DNA of 45,430 nucleotides from Spirochaetota bacterium (GTDB taxonomy: Bacteria; Spirochaetota; Spirochaetia; CADAEX01): positions 1 to 45,430 of the forward strand of contig WQTU01000132.1 in assembly GCA_009786125.1 (NCBI GenBank), read 5' to 3'. Positions 16,556-25,256 of this stretch are shown piece after piece. The notes under the pieces were generated by a model. That model saw only the letters and a list, made by a program, of their open reading frames with translations, was not told the DNA's origin and searched no databases. Within the stretch, counting starts at the first letter, position 1; each line of letters begins with the position of its first letter. The position numbers were made by a program, and so were the translations under genes.

Positions 16556-17473
16556 TTAGCGGAAAAGAATAGCGTTAGGTATCAAACGTCCTTCATCACC
16601 ATCAGAAGGGCTGTTTACTACCCTGCCCTGAAAGACCATAGTTGAAGAGGAGCCTCCGTCAAGATTGATGGCGTTTATAGCTCCATTGGCATATAAAATA
16701 GTTTGCAGATCCTCAAATGTTGCGCCTATGCTTGCTCTTTGTCTGCCGTCCACAACAACAAGCAATACATGTCCCTGTGCGGTCTGACCTATGGCTGTCC
16801 GCGGAGCAAACCCTCCGGAAAAGGGAGGAAAATTTACTTTCTGGCCGTTGGCTATTAATATAGGGAAAAATTCAAATGCCCACAAATATTGTTTGGCTAT
16901 TATTTCCTTTTCCTCATCGTTAAAGCTGCCAACTACTAATTTATGATCCTTGCTAAAACCTCCTATTACATGATATTCACACTCTGAACACCGGGCAACA
17001 AACTGCCCGCCGACAATTGCCGTCCCCCACACAAAACCCCGTTGCCTGACATCCGCATAACCTGAAGCGTTTATTCCGCCAATCGCATCATGTTTTTCCA
17101 CCAGTTGTTCCAAAAGATTTCCTTTGTTCTCTGTTGCCTGAACAAACATAAGCCGCCTTGGATCGTTAATCCTTATAATAAAACCATTAAAATGATTTCC
17201 TCTTATTTCGGCAAAAGTTATCCCTTCATCCCACGCGTTTATTAAAACAGAATCATCTGTTCTGGGTTCTTGTCCCGGAACAACTCTTCCTATAACCCTA
17301 TTTATGTATTCTTCTGTATAAAATAAAGTAGCCAGTATTTGGAAGCGGCTGGTGTGCATGGCGGTGTTGATCCATATAAGGCGGAAGTTCTCGAACGGGC
17401 CGTAAAAGAAAAAGAGAAACAAAAACAAAAAAACAGCCGGTATCAAGAGCCAGCGCTTTTTTCGGGTTTTCAT
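16556..17473 (-). CDS. Phosphodiester glycosidase (NAGPA) domain protein
   Basis: The 305-residue protein has an N-terminal membrane anchor (WLLIPAVFLFLFLFFFYG) and an exported domain of the NAGPA family, which removes sugars held by phosphodiester bonds such as GlcNAc-1-phosphate. Seen motifs are GGINASGYADV, RTAIGQTAQGHVLLVVVDGR and INAINLDGGSSSTMVFQGRVVN. The ATG overlaps the LRR gene stop as ATGA, so the two are translated together. In bacteria related enzymes trim wall or capsule glycopolymers. This fits an extracytoplasmic glycan role for the operon. Confidence 0.88.
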   Translation of the reverse strand: MKTRKKRWLLIPAVFLFLFLFFFYGPFENFRLIWINTAMHTSRFQILATLFYTEEYINRVIGRVVPGQEPRTDDSVLINAWDEGITFAEIRGNHFNGFIIRINDPRRLMFVQATENKGNLLEQLVEKHDAIGGINASGYADVRQRGFVWGTAIVGGQFVARCSECEYHVIGGFSKDHKLVVGSFNDEEKEIIAKQYLWAFEFFPILIANGQKVNFPPFSGGFAPRTAIGQTAQGHVLLVVVDGRQRASIGATFEDLQTILYANGAINAINLDGGSSSTMVFQGRVVNSPSDGDEGRLIPNAILFR

Positions 17474-19797
17474 CTAGTGTTCGCAGCCGCCAAAACACCC
17501 TTTCCATGCCTGGTGTTAAGATTAGAAACGAACGCTCCTTCGGTGGTAAAAAGCGCCCCATTTGCCAGAATAAAATTTCTGTTACTTTGATCCACGGTAA
17601 AATGCCGCAGATTGGTGCAGCGATTAAACGCAAAGGCTCCTATATAGCTTACGCTTCCGGGTATCCGAATCGAGATCAGGTTCTCACTACCGGCAAAGGC
17701 ATGACGACCTATACTGGTTACACCTTCCGGTATAGCAACTGAGATAAGACCAGATTCGGCAAAGGCAAAATCTCCTATACTGGTTACACTGGCAGGAATG
17801 GTAACCGAAGTTAAGCCAATGCTGCCATAGAAAGCTTTATATGCAATACTTGTAACCGTACCAGGGATTGAAAAATGCCCTGATCTTCCCTGAGGAAAAG
17901 ATATAAGTGTTGTTTTGTCCTTATTAAAAAGCACCCCGTCAACTGTAGTAAAATATGGATTATTAGCGCTCACAATATATTCCTGAAATCCTGTGCTGCC
18001 CAAAAAAGGAAGACCGCCATCCTTGCCTCCCCAGTACCTGAATGCATGATCAGGCAAACTGCCTCTGGCAAGTTTGGGATTATCCCAAAAAGCGCTATTT
18101 CCTATTTCGGTTACACTGTTTGGGATGTCAATTGAAGTAAGACCGGTACGGGAAAAAGCATGATCCTCTATTCTGGTAACACTGTTTGGTATGGTAACAG
18201 CAGTAAGACCGGCGCTTCCGGAGAAAGCATTGTCTATTATAGTGATAACACCATAAGGTATTGTAAAGGAGCCTGTTCTTCCGCGGGGAAAATGAATAAG
18301 CTCTGTCATGTCTTTGTTAAAAAGCACTCCATTGTAAGAAACAAAGTTATTATTGACCTCGCCTACAGTAATCGAGGTAAGGCTTGTTGAACCGGAAAAA
18401 GCTCCCCACCCAATCTCGGTAACACTGTCTGGGATGAAAATCGAAGTAAGGCTTGTGCATCTGGAAAAAGCGCCCATTCCTATTGAAGTAATACTGTTTG
18501 GAATGGTAACGGAAGTAAGACCGGCGCTTCCAGAAAAGGCATTAGCCGCTATACTGGTAACGCCGTCCGGAATGGTAAAAGAACCTGCTCTTCCGCGGGG
18601 AAAATGAATAAGCTCTGTCATTGCTCTGTTAAAAAGCACTCCATTAAAAGAAGCAAAGTTTCTGTTATTCGGGTGGACTGTAATAGAAGCAAGTCTTGTG
18701 CATCCTAAAAATACGTCGCGTCCTATACTTGTAACGCTTTCAGGGATGGTTATTGAAGTTAGGTTTCTGTTGCCTGCAAAAGCGCGCTCTCCTATACTTG
18801 TAACGCTGTTAGGGATGGTCATTGTTGTAATTCCAGTTCGGGCAAAAGCATGATTTCCTATTCTGGTAACACTATTAGGTATGGAAACTGACGTGAGACC
18901 CACACTGCCGGAAAAAAGATTATCTCCTATGTTTATAACACCGGATGGGATAGTAAAGGAGCCGGTTATTCCCCTGGGGAAAAAAATTATCTCGGTTTTG
19001 TCTTTGTTAAAAAGCACTCCATTAAGTGAAGTAAAATGTTCGTTACCATTCTCTACTGTAATCGAAGTAAGTCTGGGAAGCCTCACAGCAATTTCGCTGC
19101 TCATATAGCCATAACCTCTTCCTCGAGCGCCCCAGTCGGGACCGTACCAGCCAGAGTAGGTTTCTCTGTGTATTATGCCTGTTATGCTGCGGACGCTTGC
19201 AGGTATTGCAATTGAAGTAAGGCCGCTGCTGTTAGAAAAAAGCTCCCAGTCAATCCTCTCAACGCCGTTTGGGATGGCATAATTGCCTGTTTTTGCCATG
19301 GGAAAATGAAGTATTTCTGTCATGGCCTTGTTAAAAAGCACTCCGTCAACCGAAGCAAAATGTTCATTATTCGGATCTACGGTAATTGATTGTAAGCTGT
19401 ATAAGGCAGGAAAACCTTCAATGAATTCTACCCCTTCGGGAATGAATAGCGAAACAATGCTATGAACACAGGCAAAGGCATGGCGGCTTATTCTCCTTAT
19501 TCCCAAATCGTCCGGTATTTTCACGTGCCTTGAATCCCATCCTGTATAGACTTCTAATGTATCACCCCTCATAACGAAATCATCTATACTGGACAGCTGC
19601 GGCGAATTACTTAGTGTAAAATCAGTTATTAATGTTGGTTCAGGCTGCCTATCTTGAATTGACTGTTCTGTAACCGGCTGAGGCTGTTCTGCAACTGGTT
19701 GTATCGTAATCGGCTGCTCTGTGTCTATTCGCGGGGAACAGCTAATGCCCAAAGCGAAAACACAAAACACAGTTAATATAATCTTAAAAAAGGTCAT
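17470..19797 (-). CDS. BspA-type leucine-rich-repeat lipoprotein
   Basis: The 775-residue lipoprotein has a lipobox (FALGISC, Cys near residue 20), a Pro/Gln/Glu-rich linker to about residue 55, and then many 23-residue LRR_5 units of the form LTSVTIPNSVTSIGxxAF. Five larger interludes (NGVLFNKxxTELIHFPRG, then FTIPxGV) and a degenerate sixth break the repeats at fairly even spacing, so the protein is built from larger duplicated blocks. BspA-like proteins bind host or partner surfaces. GGAG precedes ATG 19797. It is the first gene of the five-gene operon ending at VanW. DNA repeats in this gene make recombination and length variation likely. Confidence 0.92.
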   Translation of the reverse strand: MTFFKIILTVFCVFALGISCSPRIDTEQPITIQPVAEQPQPVTEQSIQDRQPEPTLITDFTLSNSPQLSSIDDFVMRGDTLEVYTGWDSRHVKIPDDLGIRRISRHAFACVHSIVSLFIPEGVEFIEGFPALYSLQSITVDPNNEHFASVDGVLFNKAMTEILHFPMAKTGNYAIPNGVERIDWELFSNSSGLTSIAIPASVRSITGIIHRETYSGWYGPDWGARGRGYGYMSSEIAVRLPRLTSITVENGNEHFTSLNGVLFNKDKTEIIFFPRGITGSFTIPSGVINIGDNLFSGSVGLTSVSIPNSVTRIGNHAFARTGITTMTIPNSVTSIGERAFAGNRNLTSITIPESVTSIGRDVFLGCTRLASITVHPNNRNFASFNGVLFNRAMTELIHFPRGRAGSFTIPDGVTSIAANAFSGSAGLTSVTIPNSITSIGMGAFSRCTSLTSIFIPDSVTEIGWGAFSGSTSLTSITVGEVNNNFVSYNGVLFNKDMTELIHFPRGRTGSFTIPYGVITIIDNAFSGSAGLTAVTIPNSVTRIEDHAFSRTGLTSIDIPNSVTEIGNSAFWDNPKLARGSLPDHAFRYWGGKDGGLPFLGSTGFQEYIVSANNPYFTTVDGVLFNKDKTTLISFPQGRSGHFSIPGTVTSIAYKAFYGSIGLTSVTIPASVTSIGDFAFAESGLISVAIPEGVTSIGRHAFAGSENLISIRIPGSVSYIGAFAFNRCTNLRHFTVDQSNRNFILANGALFTTEGAFVSNLNTRHGKGVLAAANTR

Positions 19798-19889
19798 TTT
19801 ATTTCTCCGTTGGCTTACCCGAATTCAAAACTTGCAGTAAAATTCTATCTAAAAGAGCAAAACCACAAAAGCATTAGGGGTAAAGTTTT

Positions 19890-21359
19890 TTAAATTTCAA
19901 TAGATTTCATTGCTGTCATATATTCTCTTAAAACTTTTCCAATTTTTTCAACACCTGTAGACTCTATCTCTTTGTTAACTTCTATAAGTTTGATGTTGTC
20001 AACACCGTTATCCGTAAGCTGCAAGCCTTTGCCGATTACGTCAGTATCAATTTTCTTCATAAAGTTTTCCAGAAGCGGAATACATTTTTTTGAAAAAAGA
20101 TAATTCCCGTATTCTGCGGTATCTGAAATTACAACATTCATTTCATAAAGTTTTTTTCTGGCAATTGTGTTTGCAATAAGCGGAACCTCATGCAGAGATT
20201 CATAATACGCAGACTCTGCTTTTATCCCCGCAGATACCATTACATCAAACGCAAGCTCCACCCCTGCTTTTACAAAAGCCACCATAAGAATGCCTTTGTC
20301 GAAATATTCCTGCTCGCTTATTTTGTCCGAAGTCGCTTTTGTATTTTCAAACTGAGTTTTGTTTGTTTCCTCTCGCCAAGTATGAAGATCTTTGTCGTTA
20401 TTCGCCCAGTCTTTCATCATTGTTGAAGAAAAGTCACCGCTTAAAATATCATCCATGTGTTTTATAAAAAGAGACTCCATAATCGTCTTAAGTTCTTTTG
20501 AAAGGTTATGCGCAATTATTTTGGCAGGGTTGGAAAGCCTGTTCATCATATTTGTAATTCCGCCGTGCTTAAGCGCTTCGGTAATCGTCTCCCAGCCGTA
20601 TTGTACGAGCTTCGCAGCATAGGAAGCATCAACCCCCTTCGCTACCATTTTGTCGAAACAGAGCAGGGAGCCGGTCTGCAGAATCCCGCAAAGAATCGTC
20701 TGCTCACCCATAAGATCGGACTTTAGCTCAGCCACAAAAGAAGATTGCAATACACCGGCCTTGTCCGCGCCGGTACCCGCAGCATAAGCCTTGGCAATCT
20801 CAAGCCCATCGCCATTCGGATCATTGTCTGTGTGAACCGCAATAAGAGTAGGCACGCCAAACCCGCGTTTATATTCCTCGCGCACCTCTGTTCCCGGAGA
20901 TTTTGGCGCAACCATAATTACAGTAATATCTTTGCGTATTTTCATGCCTTCTTCCACGATATTAAATCCGTGGGAGTAAGAAAGCGTTGAGTTTTGCTTC
21001 ATGAGCGGCATAATTTCTTTGATAACAGATGTGTGCTGTTTGTCCGGGGTAAGATTGCAGACAAGATCTGCGCCAGGAATCATCTCTTCGTATGTTCCAA
21101 CCTTAAATCCATTCTCTGTCGCATTTTTCCAGGACTGCCTTTTTGTTTCAATCGAGTTTTTCCTTAAAGTATATGAGACATCGAGCCCGCTGTCGCGAAG
21201 ATTAAGCCCTTGATGAAGCCCCTGCGCGCCGCACCCGACAATTACAATTTTCTTGCCTTTTAGCTTGTCGACCCCGCTAAATTCAGATTTCGCCATAAAC
21301 CGGCACTGACCAAGCTCTTCAATTTTTTGCCTGAATGGCAATGAGTTAAAATAATTCAT
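19890..21359 (-). CDS. ilvC: Ketol-acid reductoisomerase, class II
   Basis: IlvC rearranges and reduces acetolactate or acetohydroxybutyrate in valine/isoleucine synthesis, using NADPH and Mg2+. At 489 residues it is the long (class II, E. coli-like) form with a duplicated knotted C-terminal domain. Visible are the nucleotide-binding [30 protein letters not shown] with a basic NADPH-specificity loop, and [12 protein letters not shown] with metal ligands. AGGAGGT lies upstream of ATG 21359. It is monocistronic; no other ilv gene is in the window. Confidence 0.96.
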   Translation of the reverse strand: MNYFNSLPFRQKIEELGQCRFMAKSEFSGVDKLKGKKIVIVGCGAQGLHQGLNLRDSGLDVSYTLRKNSIETKRQSWKNATENGFKVGTYEEMIPGADLVCNLTPDKQHTSVIKEIMPLMKQNSTLSYSHGFNIVEEGMKIRKDITVIMVAPKSPGTEVREEYKRGFGVPTLIAVHTDNDPNGDGLEIAKAYAAGTGADKAGVLQSSFVAELKSDLMGEQTILCGILQTGSLLCFDKMVAKGVDASYAAKLVQYGWETITEALKHGGITNMMNRLSNPAKIIAHNLSKELKTIMESLFIKHMDDILSGDFSSTMMKDWANNDKDLHTWREETNKTQFENTKATSDKISEQEYFDKGILMVAFVKAGVELAFDVMVSAGIKAESAYYESLHEVPLIANTIARKKLYEMNVVISDTAEYGNYLFSKKCIPLLENFMKKIDTDVIGKGLQLTDNGVDNIKLIEVNKEIESTGVEKIGKVLREYMTAMKSIEI

Positions 21360-21480
21360 TCTGATTAACCTCCTGGATTACTTAAACACAATAACCTTAA
21401 AAATATAGTGCGTCAATTCATTAAAAATTGGTTTCTGTGGATTATTTTTGTTTGCTTTTTGCAATTTCATGGTATACTAC

Positions 21481-21548
21481 AACAGGACGCGGCACGGACG
21501 CCGCAATCGCGATAGCGCGCAAAGCGTGCGCAGGAACACAAAGATTTT
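21481..21548 (+). repeat. Family B-like GC-rich element upstream of the SGNH hydrolase
   Basis: ACAACAGGACGCGGCACGGACG and GCGCGCAAAGCGTGCGC match the start and core of the asparaginase insertions with a gap. It lies in the 247-bp gap between ilvC and the SGNH gene. The rest of the gap is AT-rich; no other feature is seen. Confidence 0.6.
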
Positions 21549-21606
21549 CTATAGGTGAAGCTGCCCCGGCAATACGGTCGGGATAAATAAAACAGGAGAG
21601 TGTTTA

Positions 21607-22236
21607 TTGCTTAATAAAAATAGTAATAAAACAGTTATTCTCTGTCTCGGCTCATCTACCACATGGGGTTACGACCCTGCTACCGGCGGCGGGCGCTTCC
21701 CTGATAATATAAGATGGCCTTCTGTTATGGCGTATGAACTTGGGGAGACCTTCCATGTAATAGAAGAAGGTCTTAACGGCAGAACAGTTCTGGATCACAT
21801 ACCAGGTAAACACCCTGCAAACGGATATCAATATCTTAACGAACTTCTCGACCGTGTAGAGTTTGACTTTATTATAATTTGCCTTGGAACTAATGATCTT
21901 TTTGCGAACCGGGAAATTTCTGTAAAGCATATTGCTGATGGAATCGAAAAAATGATAAACCGGGTTAAGTTTGTAAAACCTAAAGCCAAAATTATAATTA
22001 TTTCGCCGCCGCCAATAAACGAAGATTATGAAGCAGCATATCTGTATCAGAGTGAAATAGAAAAATCCAAAAATTTTTACAAGGAATACAAACATATTGC
22101 CGCCATAAACAGCTCTTACTTTTTCGATACCGGAAAAATTGTTTCAACCAGCAGAATTGACGGCATTCATCTTGAAAAAGAAGATTGCATAAAACTTGGC
22201 AAGTATATGGCAGATTTCGTAAGAATGAGCTTGTAA
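21607..22236 (+). CDS. SGNH/GDSL-type esterase
   Basis: The 209-residue protein shows the SGNH blocks: ILCLGSSTTWGYDP with the nucleophilic Ser, a Gly in EEGLNGRTV, IICLGTNDLF with the catalytic Asn, and SRIDGIHLEKEDC with the Asp-His pair. Such enzymes are esterases or lipases, many acting on acetylated carbohydrates. No signal peptide, so it is probably cytoplasmic. The start is TTG at 21607 with AGGAG well spaced upstream. The substrate is unknown. Confidence 0.9.
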   Translation: MLNKNSNKTVILCLGSSTTWGYDPATGGGRFPDNIRWPSVMAYELGETFHVIEEGLNGRTVLDHIPGKHPANGYQYLNELLDRVEFDFIIICLGTNDLFANREISVKHIADGIEKMINRVKFVKPKAKIIIISPPPINEDYEAAYLYQSEIEKSKNFYKEYKHIAAINSSYFFDTGKIVSTSRIDGIHLEKEDCIKLGKYMADFVRMSL

Positions 22237-22327
22237 GCGGCCGGAATTTTAACAACTCCTTTTCCCCATCTCAAATAAATTTATTGTTCACTTTCTTTTT
22301 TTTACTTAATGTTATATACTGAAAAAA

Positions 22328-22450
22328 ATGGATACTATCATAGAGTTTAATCCCTCTGCATTTAAACACGGGGTAAGCGAAGCCGATATTCGCTGGGCTT
22401 TTGATACTGCTAAATATGATGAAATGCAGAAGTATATATTACCATTTAAT
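22328..22450 (+). pseudogene. Remnant of a toxin gene ahead of an orphan antitoxin
   Basis: The first about 31 codons (IIEFNPSAFKHGVSEADIRWAF) look like the N-terminus of small BrnT/DUF4258-like toxins that normally reach about 90 residues. The frame then runs directly into the antitoxin's ribosome site without the central and C-terminal toxin parts. This suggests an internal deletion that left the antitoxin intact. The identification rests on my recognition of the family start. Confidence 0.5.
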
Positions 22451-22468
22451 AAAGAAGGAGGAATAGTT

Positions 22469-22705
22469 ATGGCAAGAATGACCGATGAAGAAGCTGATTA
22501 CTGGGATGAACATTATACAAAAAATCCCCCTATCCCCGGTCCAAACGGAACAGGCTTTTTTTCACAACGGCGCAAAACAGCACGTTCTGTAACAATTGAT
22601 AATCTATCAGCAGATTGGCTGCTAACAAAAGCTATTGCTTCCAATAAAACTCCTGCTGAAATTATTAGAGATTTGGTTCAAAAAGAAATTGTCACTACAT
22701 TATAA
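22469..22705 (+). CDS. Antitoxin-like protein (CopG/BrnA-like), probably orphan
   Basis: A 78-residue protein starts MARMTDEEADYWDEHYTKNPP and continues with a helix-rich DNA-binding end, SVTIDNLSADWLLTKAIASNKTPAEIIRDLV, as in ribbon-helix-helix antitoxins. AAGGAGG is well spaced before ATG 22469, whereas the longer frame would fuse it to the toxin remnant. No full toxin is adjacent. It may still repress its own promoter. Confidence 0.7.
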   Translation: MARMTDEEADYWDEHYTKNPPIPGPNGTGFFSQRRKTARSVTIDNLSADWLLTKAIASNKTPAEIIRDLVQKEIVTTL

Positions 22706-22768
22706 TGGTCCCAAACCCAAGACAAAATTCGCATAGAAAGCGATTAAGTGTTATGGAAGAGGTTGAAA

Positions 22769-22990
22769 ATGATTAATCAAGCATTAGCAAAAGATATGAA
22801 TTCCATCAGGAAATTAGGAATTGATGCTCTAACGGAAAAGCTAGGTCCTATTGGGATGATAGAATTTGTGCGCCAATTTGATTCCGGATATGGTGATTAC
22901 ACAAAAGAACGCCATAATTGGTTAGACAACTTAACTATTGAAGACATAAACGACGAGATTAAAAAACTAAAACATTCAAACGGTATATAA
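22769..22990 (+). CDS. Small conserved-looking protein, possibly TA-associated
   Basis: The 73-residue protein (MINQALAKDMNSIRKL...) has a compact core, GPIGMIEFVRQFDSGYGDYTKERHNW, and a charged end LTIEDINDEIKKLK. It resembles small proteins found beside toxin-antitoxin genes, but I cannot name a family. GAGG precedes ATG 22769, which is preferred over an upstream ATG seven codons earlier. It lies between the orphan antitoxin and a convergent XRE regulator. Confidence 0.6.
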   Translation: MINQALAKDMNSIRKLGIDALTEKLGPIGMIEFVRQFDSGYGDYTKERHNWLDNLTIEDINDEIKKLKHSNGI

Positions 22991-23006
22991 TAGGTTTTTA
23001 GGTAAA

Positions 23007-23357
23007 TTAAAGGTTTTTTCGTATTTTTTGCATGGAATCTTCAAGCGCTTTGTCAAAAGAAACCTTTAAGGAAGTTGAAAAATCATCAAGACATTTGTTT
23101 ACTGTATTTACTACATCTGCGGGCGCTTTTTCTTCGGGCATGAAAAGCTCAAAAACTTCAACTTCAAGAGCGCTTGCCAATTTTGCCAGCGAAAAAGGCG
23201 AAACCCAACCCCTTTTTGTCTCAATATCCGACAAATAATTGGTTGAAATTTCCATTTTTTCTGCTAATTTCTCCTGTGTCCAGCCTTTCCTTTGACGAAA
23301 TCGCTTAATATTTTGGCTAAAAAGATGGCGTAAACTTGCCTCATCCATAATACTCAT
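23007..23357 (-). CDS. XRE-family transcriptional regulator
   Basis: The 116-residue protein has an N-terminal Cro/CI helix-turn-helix (FSQNIKRFRQRKGWTQEKLAEKMEISTNYLSDIETKRG) and a C-terminal helical tail, DVVNTVNKCLDDFSTSLKVSFDKALED, likely for dimerisation. AAGG lies before ATG 23357. A 10-bp inverted repeat lies about 50-90 bp upstream and is the obvious candidate operator for self-control and possibly for the divergent lipoprotein. Confidence 0.88.
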   Translation of the reverse strand: MSIMDEASLRHLFSQNIKRFRQRKGWTQEKLAEKMEISTNYLSDIETKRGWVSPFSLAKLASALEVEVFELFMPEEKAPADVVNTVNKCLDDFSTSLKVSFDKALEDSMQKIRKNL

Positions 23358-23407
23358 TCCCTTACCTTGAATACAATATTATGCTATTAGCTTGACAAAG
23401 GTTGAAA

Positions 23408-23445
23408 CAGGTAATACTATGAATATCGATTCACGGTATTACCTG
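23408..23445. promoter_or_regulatory. Operator-like inverted repeat between XRE and lipoprotein genes
   Basis: CAGGTAATAC (23408-23417) and GTATTACCTG (23436-23445) are perfect inverted arms with an 18-bp AT-rich spacer. A third partial site, GTATTACTT, lies near 23475. The position between divergent genes suits an XRE-regulated control region. Confidence 0.55.
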
Positions 23446-23571
23446 TATTGCGGTGTTGTGGCTGTTAAAACCTTGTATTACTTATGAAATTTACAAGCAT
23501 TTTAGCGCCAGCGGTAATGCAAGGCAACCTTATGGATTATTACAAACAAAAAAACACAAAAGGAAGATTTT

Positions 23572-24042
23572 ATGAGACAAAAAACAATGCTAAAAAAGAA
23601 ATTATGTATGGGAATGTTGATAATGGTATTGGCATTCGGAATGATGGCTATCGGATGCGATAATAGCGGCAACAATGGCTATACGAACATCTTAGATTTA
23701 TTTAATTTTAATACTGGAAATCTTAATGCTCAAGCATTAGAGCTGTTTGGGCGTTCTCAAGCAGATTTTGATGCTATGGTAGCTGCTGCCGGCGGCGGCT
23801 GGCAAGGGTGGGTTATAAGAGCGGATGAATTAATGCTTGCTTGGACAGATAGAAGTTTGTCAAACTTTAATGCTGTTGCAACCCAATTAGATACTTGGTT
23901 TACTGAATTAGGCAGCAGCATTGAAGATGGGCGTCATTCTAGTGGGGGTATGAATTATGATTTGGTTTTTTATTCTGTGAATTCTTCGGAAGATGGTTTT
24001 TTTATTCCTGCAGGGCTTATGAGAGCTGTTTTCTTTGATTAA
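23572..24042 (+). CDS. Lipoprotein of unknown function
   Basis: The 156-residue protein has a Lys-rich N-terminus, a hydrophobic stretch and a lipobox (FGMMAIGC, Cys near residue 29), followed by DNSGNNGY. The mature part has no family I recognise; it contains GGGWQGWVIRADELMLAW and a mixed alpha/beta pattern. AAGGA precedes ATG 23572. It is divergent from the XRE regulator and may be under its control. Confidence 0.7.
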   Translation: MRQKTMLKKKLCMGMLIMVLAFGMMAIGCDNSGNNGYTNILDLFNFNTGNLNAQALELFGRSQADFDAMVAAAGGGWQGWVIRADELMLAWTDRSLSNFNAVATQLDTWFTELGSSIEDGRHSSGGMNYDLVFYSVNSSEDGFFIPAGLMRAVFFD

Positions 24043-24262
24043 AACTTTCCTGGGGCTTGGCAAGAACTATTTTGTCCAGCTCCTTATTAGCCGCCGAAGC
24101 GAGAGTTGCGGAATTTAGCCATAAGACCAGGAAGAGAGGGCAGCATAGAAGCAGTTACTGTATCTTACGCATTGCGCTTTTAAATTTGTTCGCAATCCTG
24201 CGACTTTCGCATATTGATTGCTGCTCGGCTATTTTGGCATTTAATGTCAAAATAGTCGGCTA
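24043..24262. other. Intergenic stretch with a family A fragment
   Basis: Holds AGCCGCCGAAGCGAGAGTTGC (24090-24110), a fragment of family A, and a short hairpin (TATTTTGACATTAAATG / CATTTAATGTCAAAATA, 24231-24254 region) before the HAD gene stop. No gene is seen. Confidence 0.5.
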
Positions 24263-25057
24263 TTACATAGATTCTTTTTTGAGGATGTCTTCTGCCAGCG
24301 ACGAATATAATACGCGAAGTCCGAGCTTTTCTTCTTCTATTTCTTCGATATTTTCCGGGAAAATGTACCCCCATGATGCCAGGTAAAGACGCATATCTTT
24401 TAGGGCTTTAGTTACTGCAAAGGAGCGGAGTGTATTGCTGTAATCATCTACATAAACTGCATTTTTGGAAGATACTTTTGCCTCTTTCAAAATATTTTCG
24501 ATTACTTCTATTTTATTTTCCCCGTATTCGAGTCCGTAAATATTGTTTGGATTAAAGCCGATTCCGTAAAAATGCAGAAGCCTGCTTATGAATTTTTTCT
24601 GTTTGGTAGATACTATATATACTTCTTTATAATGATTTCTGCCGACTCCTATAATATCAAGAGTGCATGGATAAAGTTTTTGCCACTCAAACCAGGTTCT
24701 GGGATTGGCTTTTATCCAGTCGCTTCTTACTCTGTCGAATAAATTTATGAGCATTGTTCTGTTCAGCGAAGCAGAGGTAAAAACCTGTTCCTGCATAAAA
24801 TGAAACTCTTTTTTTATAAAAGTTTCGGTATAATTTTCGGAAATCAATTTCATTAACGCTATTGACTGATACCCTGTTTTTATTAAAGGTCTGAGTGTTC
24901 TGAATTTCTCAAGATAAGCTTTTGGGATATCTTCCCCGCGCCACGCTTCCCATACTACGCTGCCTGCAAGCCATGCGCATCTGGCTGTTTCGTTTACGCT
25001 GTCGCAAAGGACTCCGTCAAAATCAAGAAAAAGAATCTTTTTTCTCTGGTTTTTCAT
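24263..25057 (-). CDS. HAD-superfamily hydrolase
   Basis: The 264-residue protein starts with HAD motif I, KILFLDFDGVLCDSVNETA, has motif II VYIVSTKQKKFISRLL, a Lys region EYGENKIEVI and motif IV VYVDDYSNTLRSF. The helical cap between motifs I and II has no clear family; substrate unknown. The ATG lies only a few bases after a TATAAT box, with no Shine-Dalgarno, so the message may be leaderless. Confidence 0.85.
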   Translation of the reverse strand: MKNQRKKILFLDFDGVLCDSVNETARCAWLAGSVVWEAWRGEDIPKAYLEKFRTLRPLIKTGYQSIALMKLISENYTETFIKKEFHFMQEQVFTSASLNRTMLINLFDRVRSDWIKANPRTWFEWQKLYPCTLDIIGVGRNHYKEVYIVSTKQKKFISRLLHFYGIGFNPNNIYGLEYGENKIEVIENILKEAKVSSKNAVYVDDYSNTLRSFAVTKALKDMRLYLASWGYIFPENIEEIEEEKLGLRVLYSSLAEDILKKESM

Positions 25058-25063
25058 GGGAAA

Positions 25064-25100
25064 ATTATAGCAGGAATTTATTTATTTGAATACAGCTTTG
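25064..25100 (-). promoter_or_regulatory. Candidate sigma-70 promoter giving a leaderless HAD mRNA
   Basis: On the minus strand TATAAT lies about six bases before the HAD ATG, with TTCAAA about 15 bases further upstream. Transcription would begin at or next to the ATG. Confidence 0.4.
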
Positions 25101-25179
25101 TATCAGTATCATAATATCATGTGTAATATATGCATATTTCGTCATTTTTTGGTTTTTTTGAAAAATACCCGAGGGCTTC

Positions 25180-25208
25180 TTGACAACAAAAATTAAATAA
25201 ACTATATA
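25180..25208 (+). promoter_or_regulatory. Sigma-70 promoter of the FadL-like gene
   Basis: TTGACA (25180-25185) and TATATA (25203-25208) are separated by 17 bp. The start of transcription would be near 25215, leaving a leader of about 40 bases. Confidence 0.75.
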
Positions 25209-25218
25209 AGAACATTTT

Positions 25219-25239
25219 TATACATACTCGAAATGTATA
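25219..25239 (+). promoter_or_regulatory. Leader hairpin just before the FadL-like ribosome site
   Basis: TATACAT and ATGTATA pair perfectly with a 7-base loop, ending three bases before AAGGAGG. It may affect translation or mRNA stability. Confidence 0.5.
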
Positions 25240-25256
25240 AAAGGAGGATTTTTAGT

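Noticed and set aside
17470-19797. Antisense ORFs at 18160-19108 in the LRR gene
   Set aside because: They are shadows created by the repeated LRR codons.
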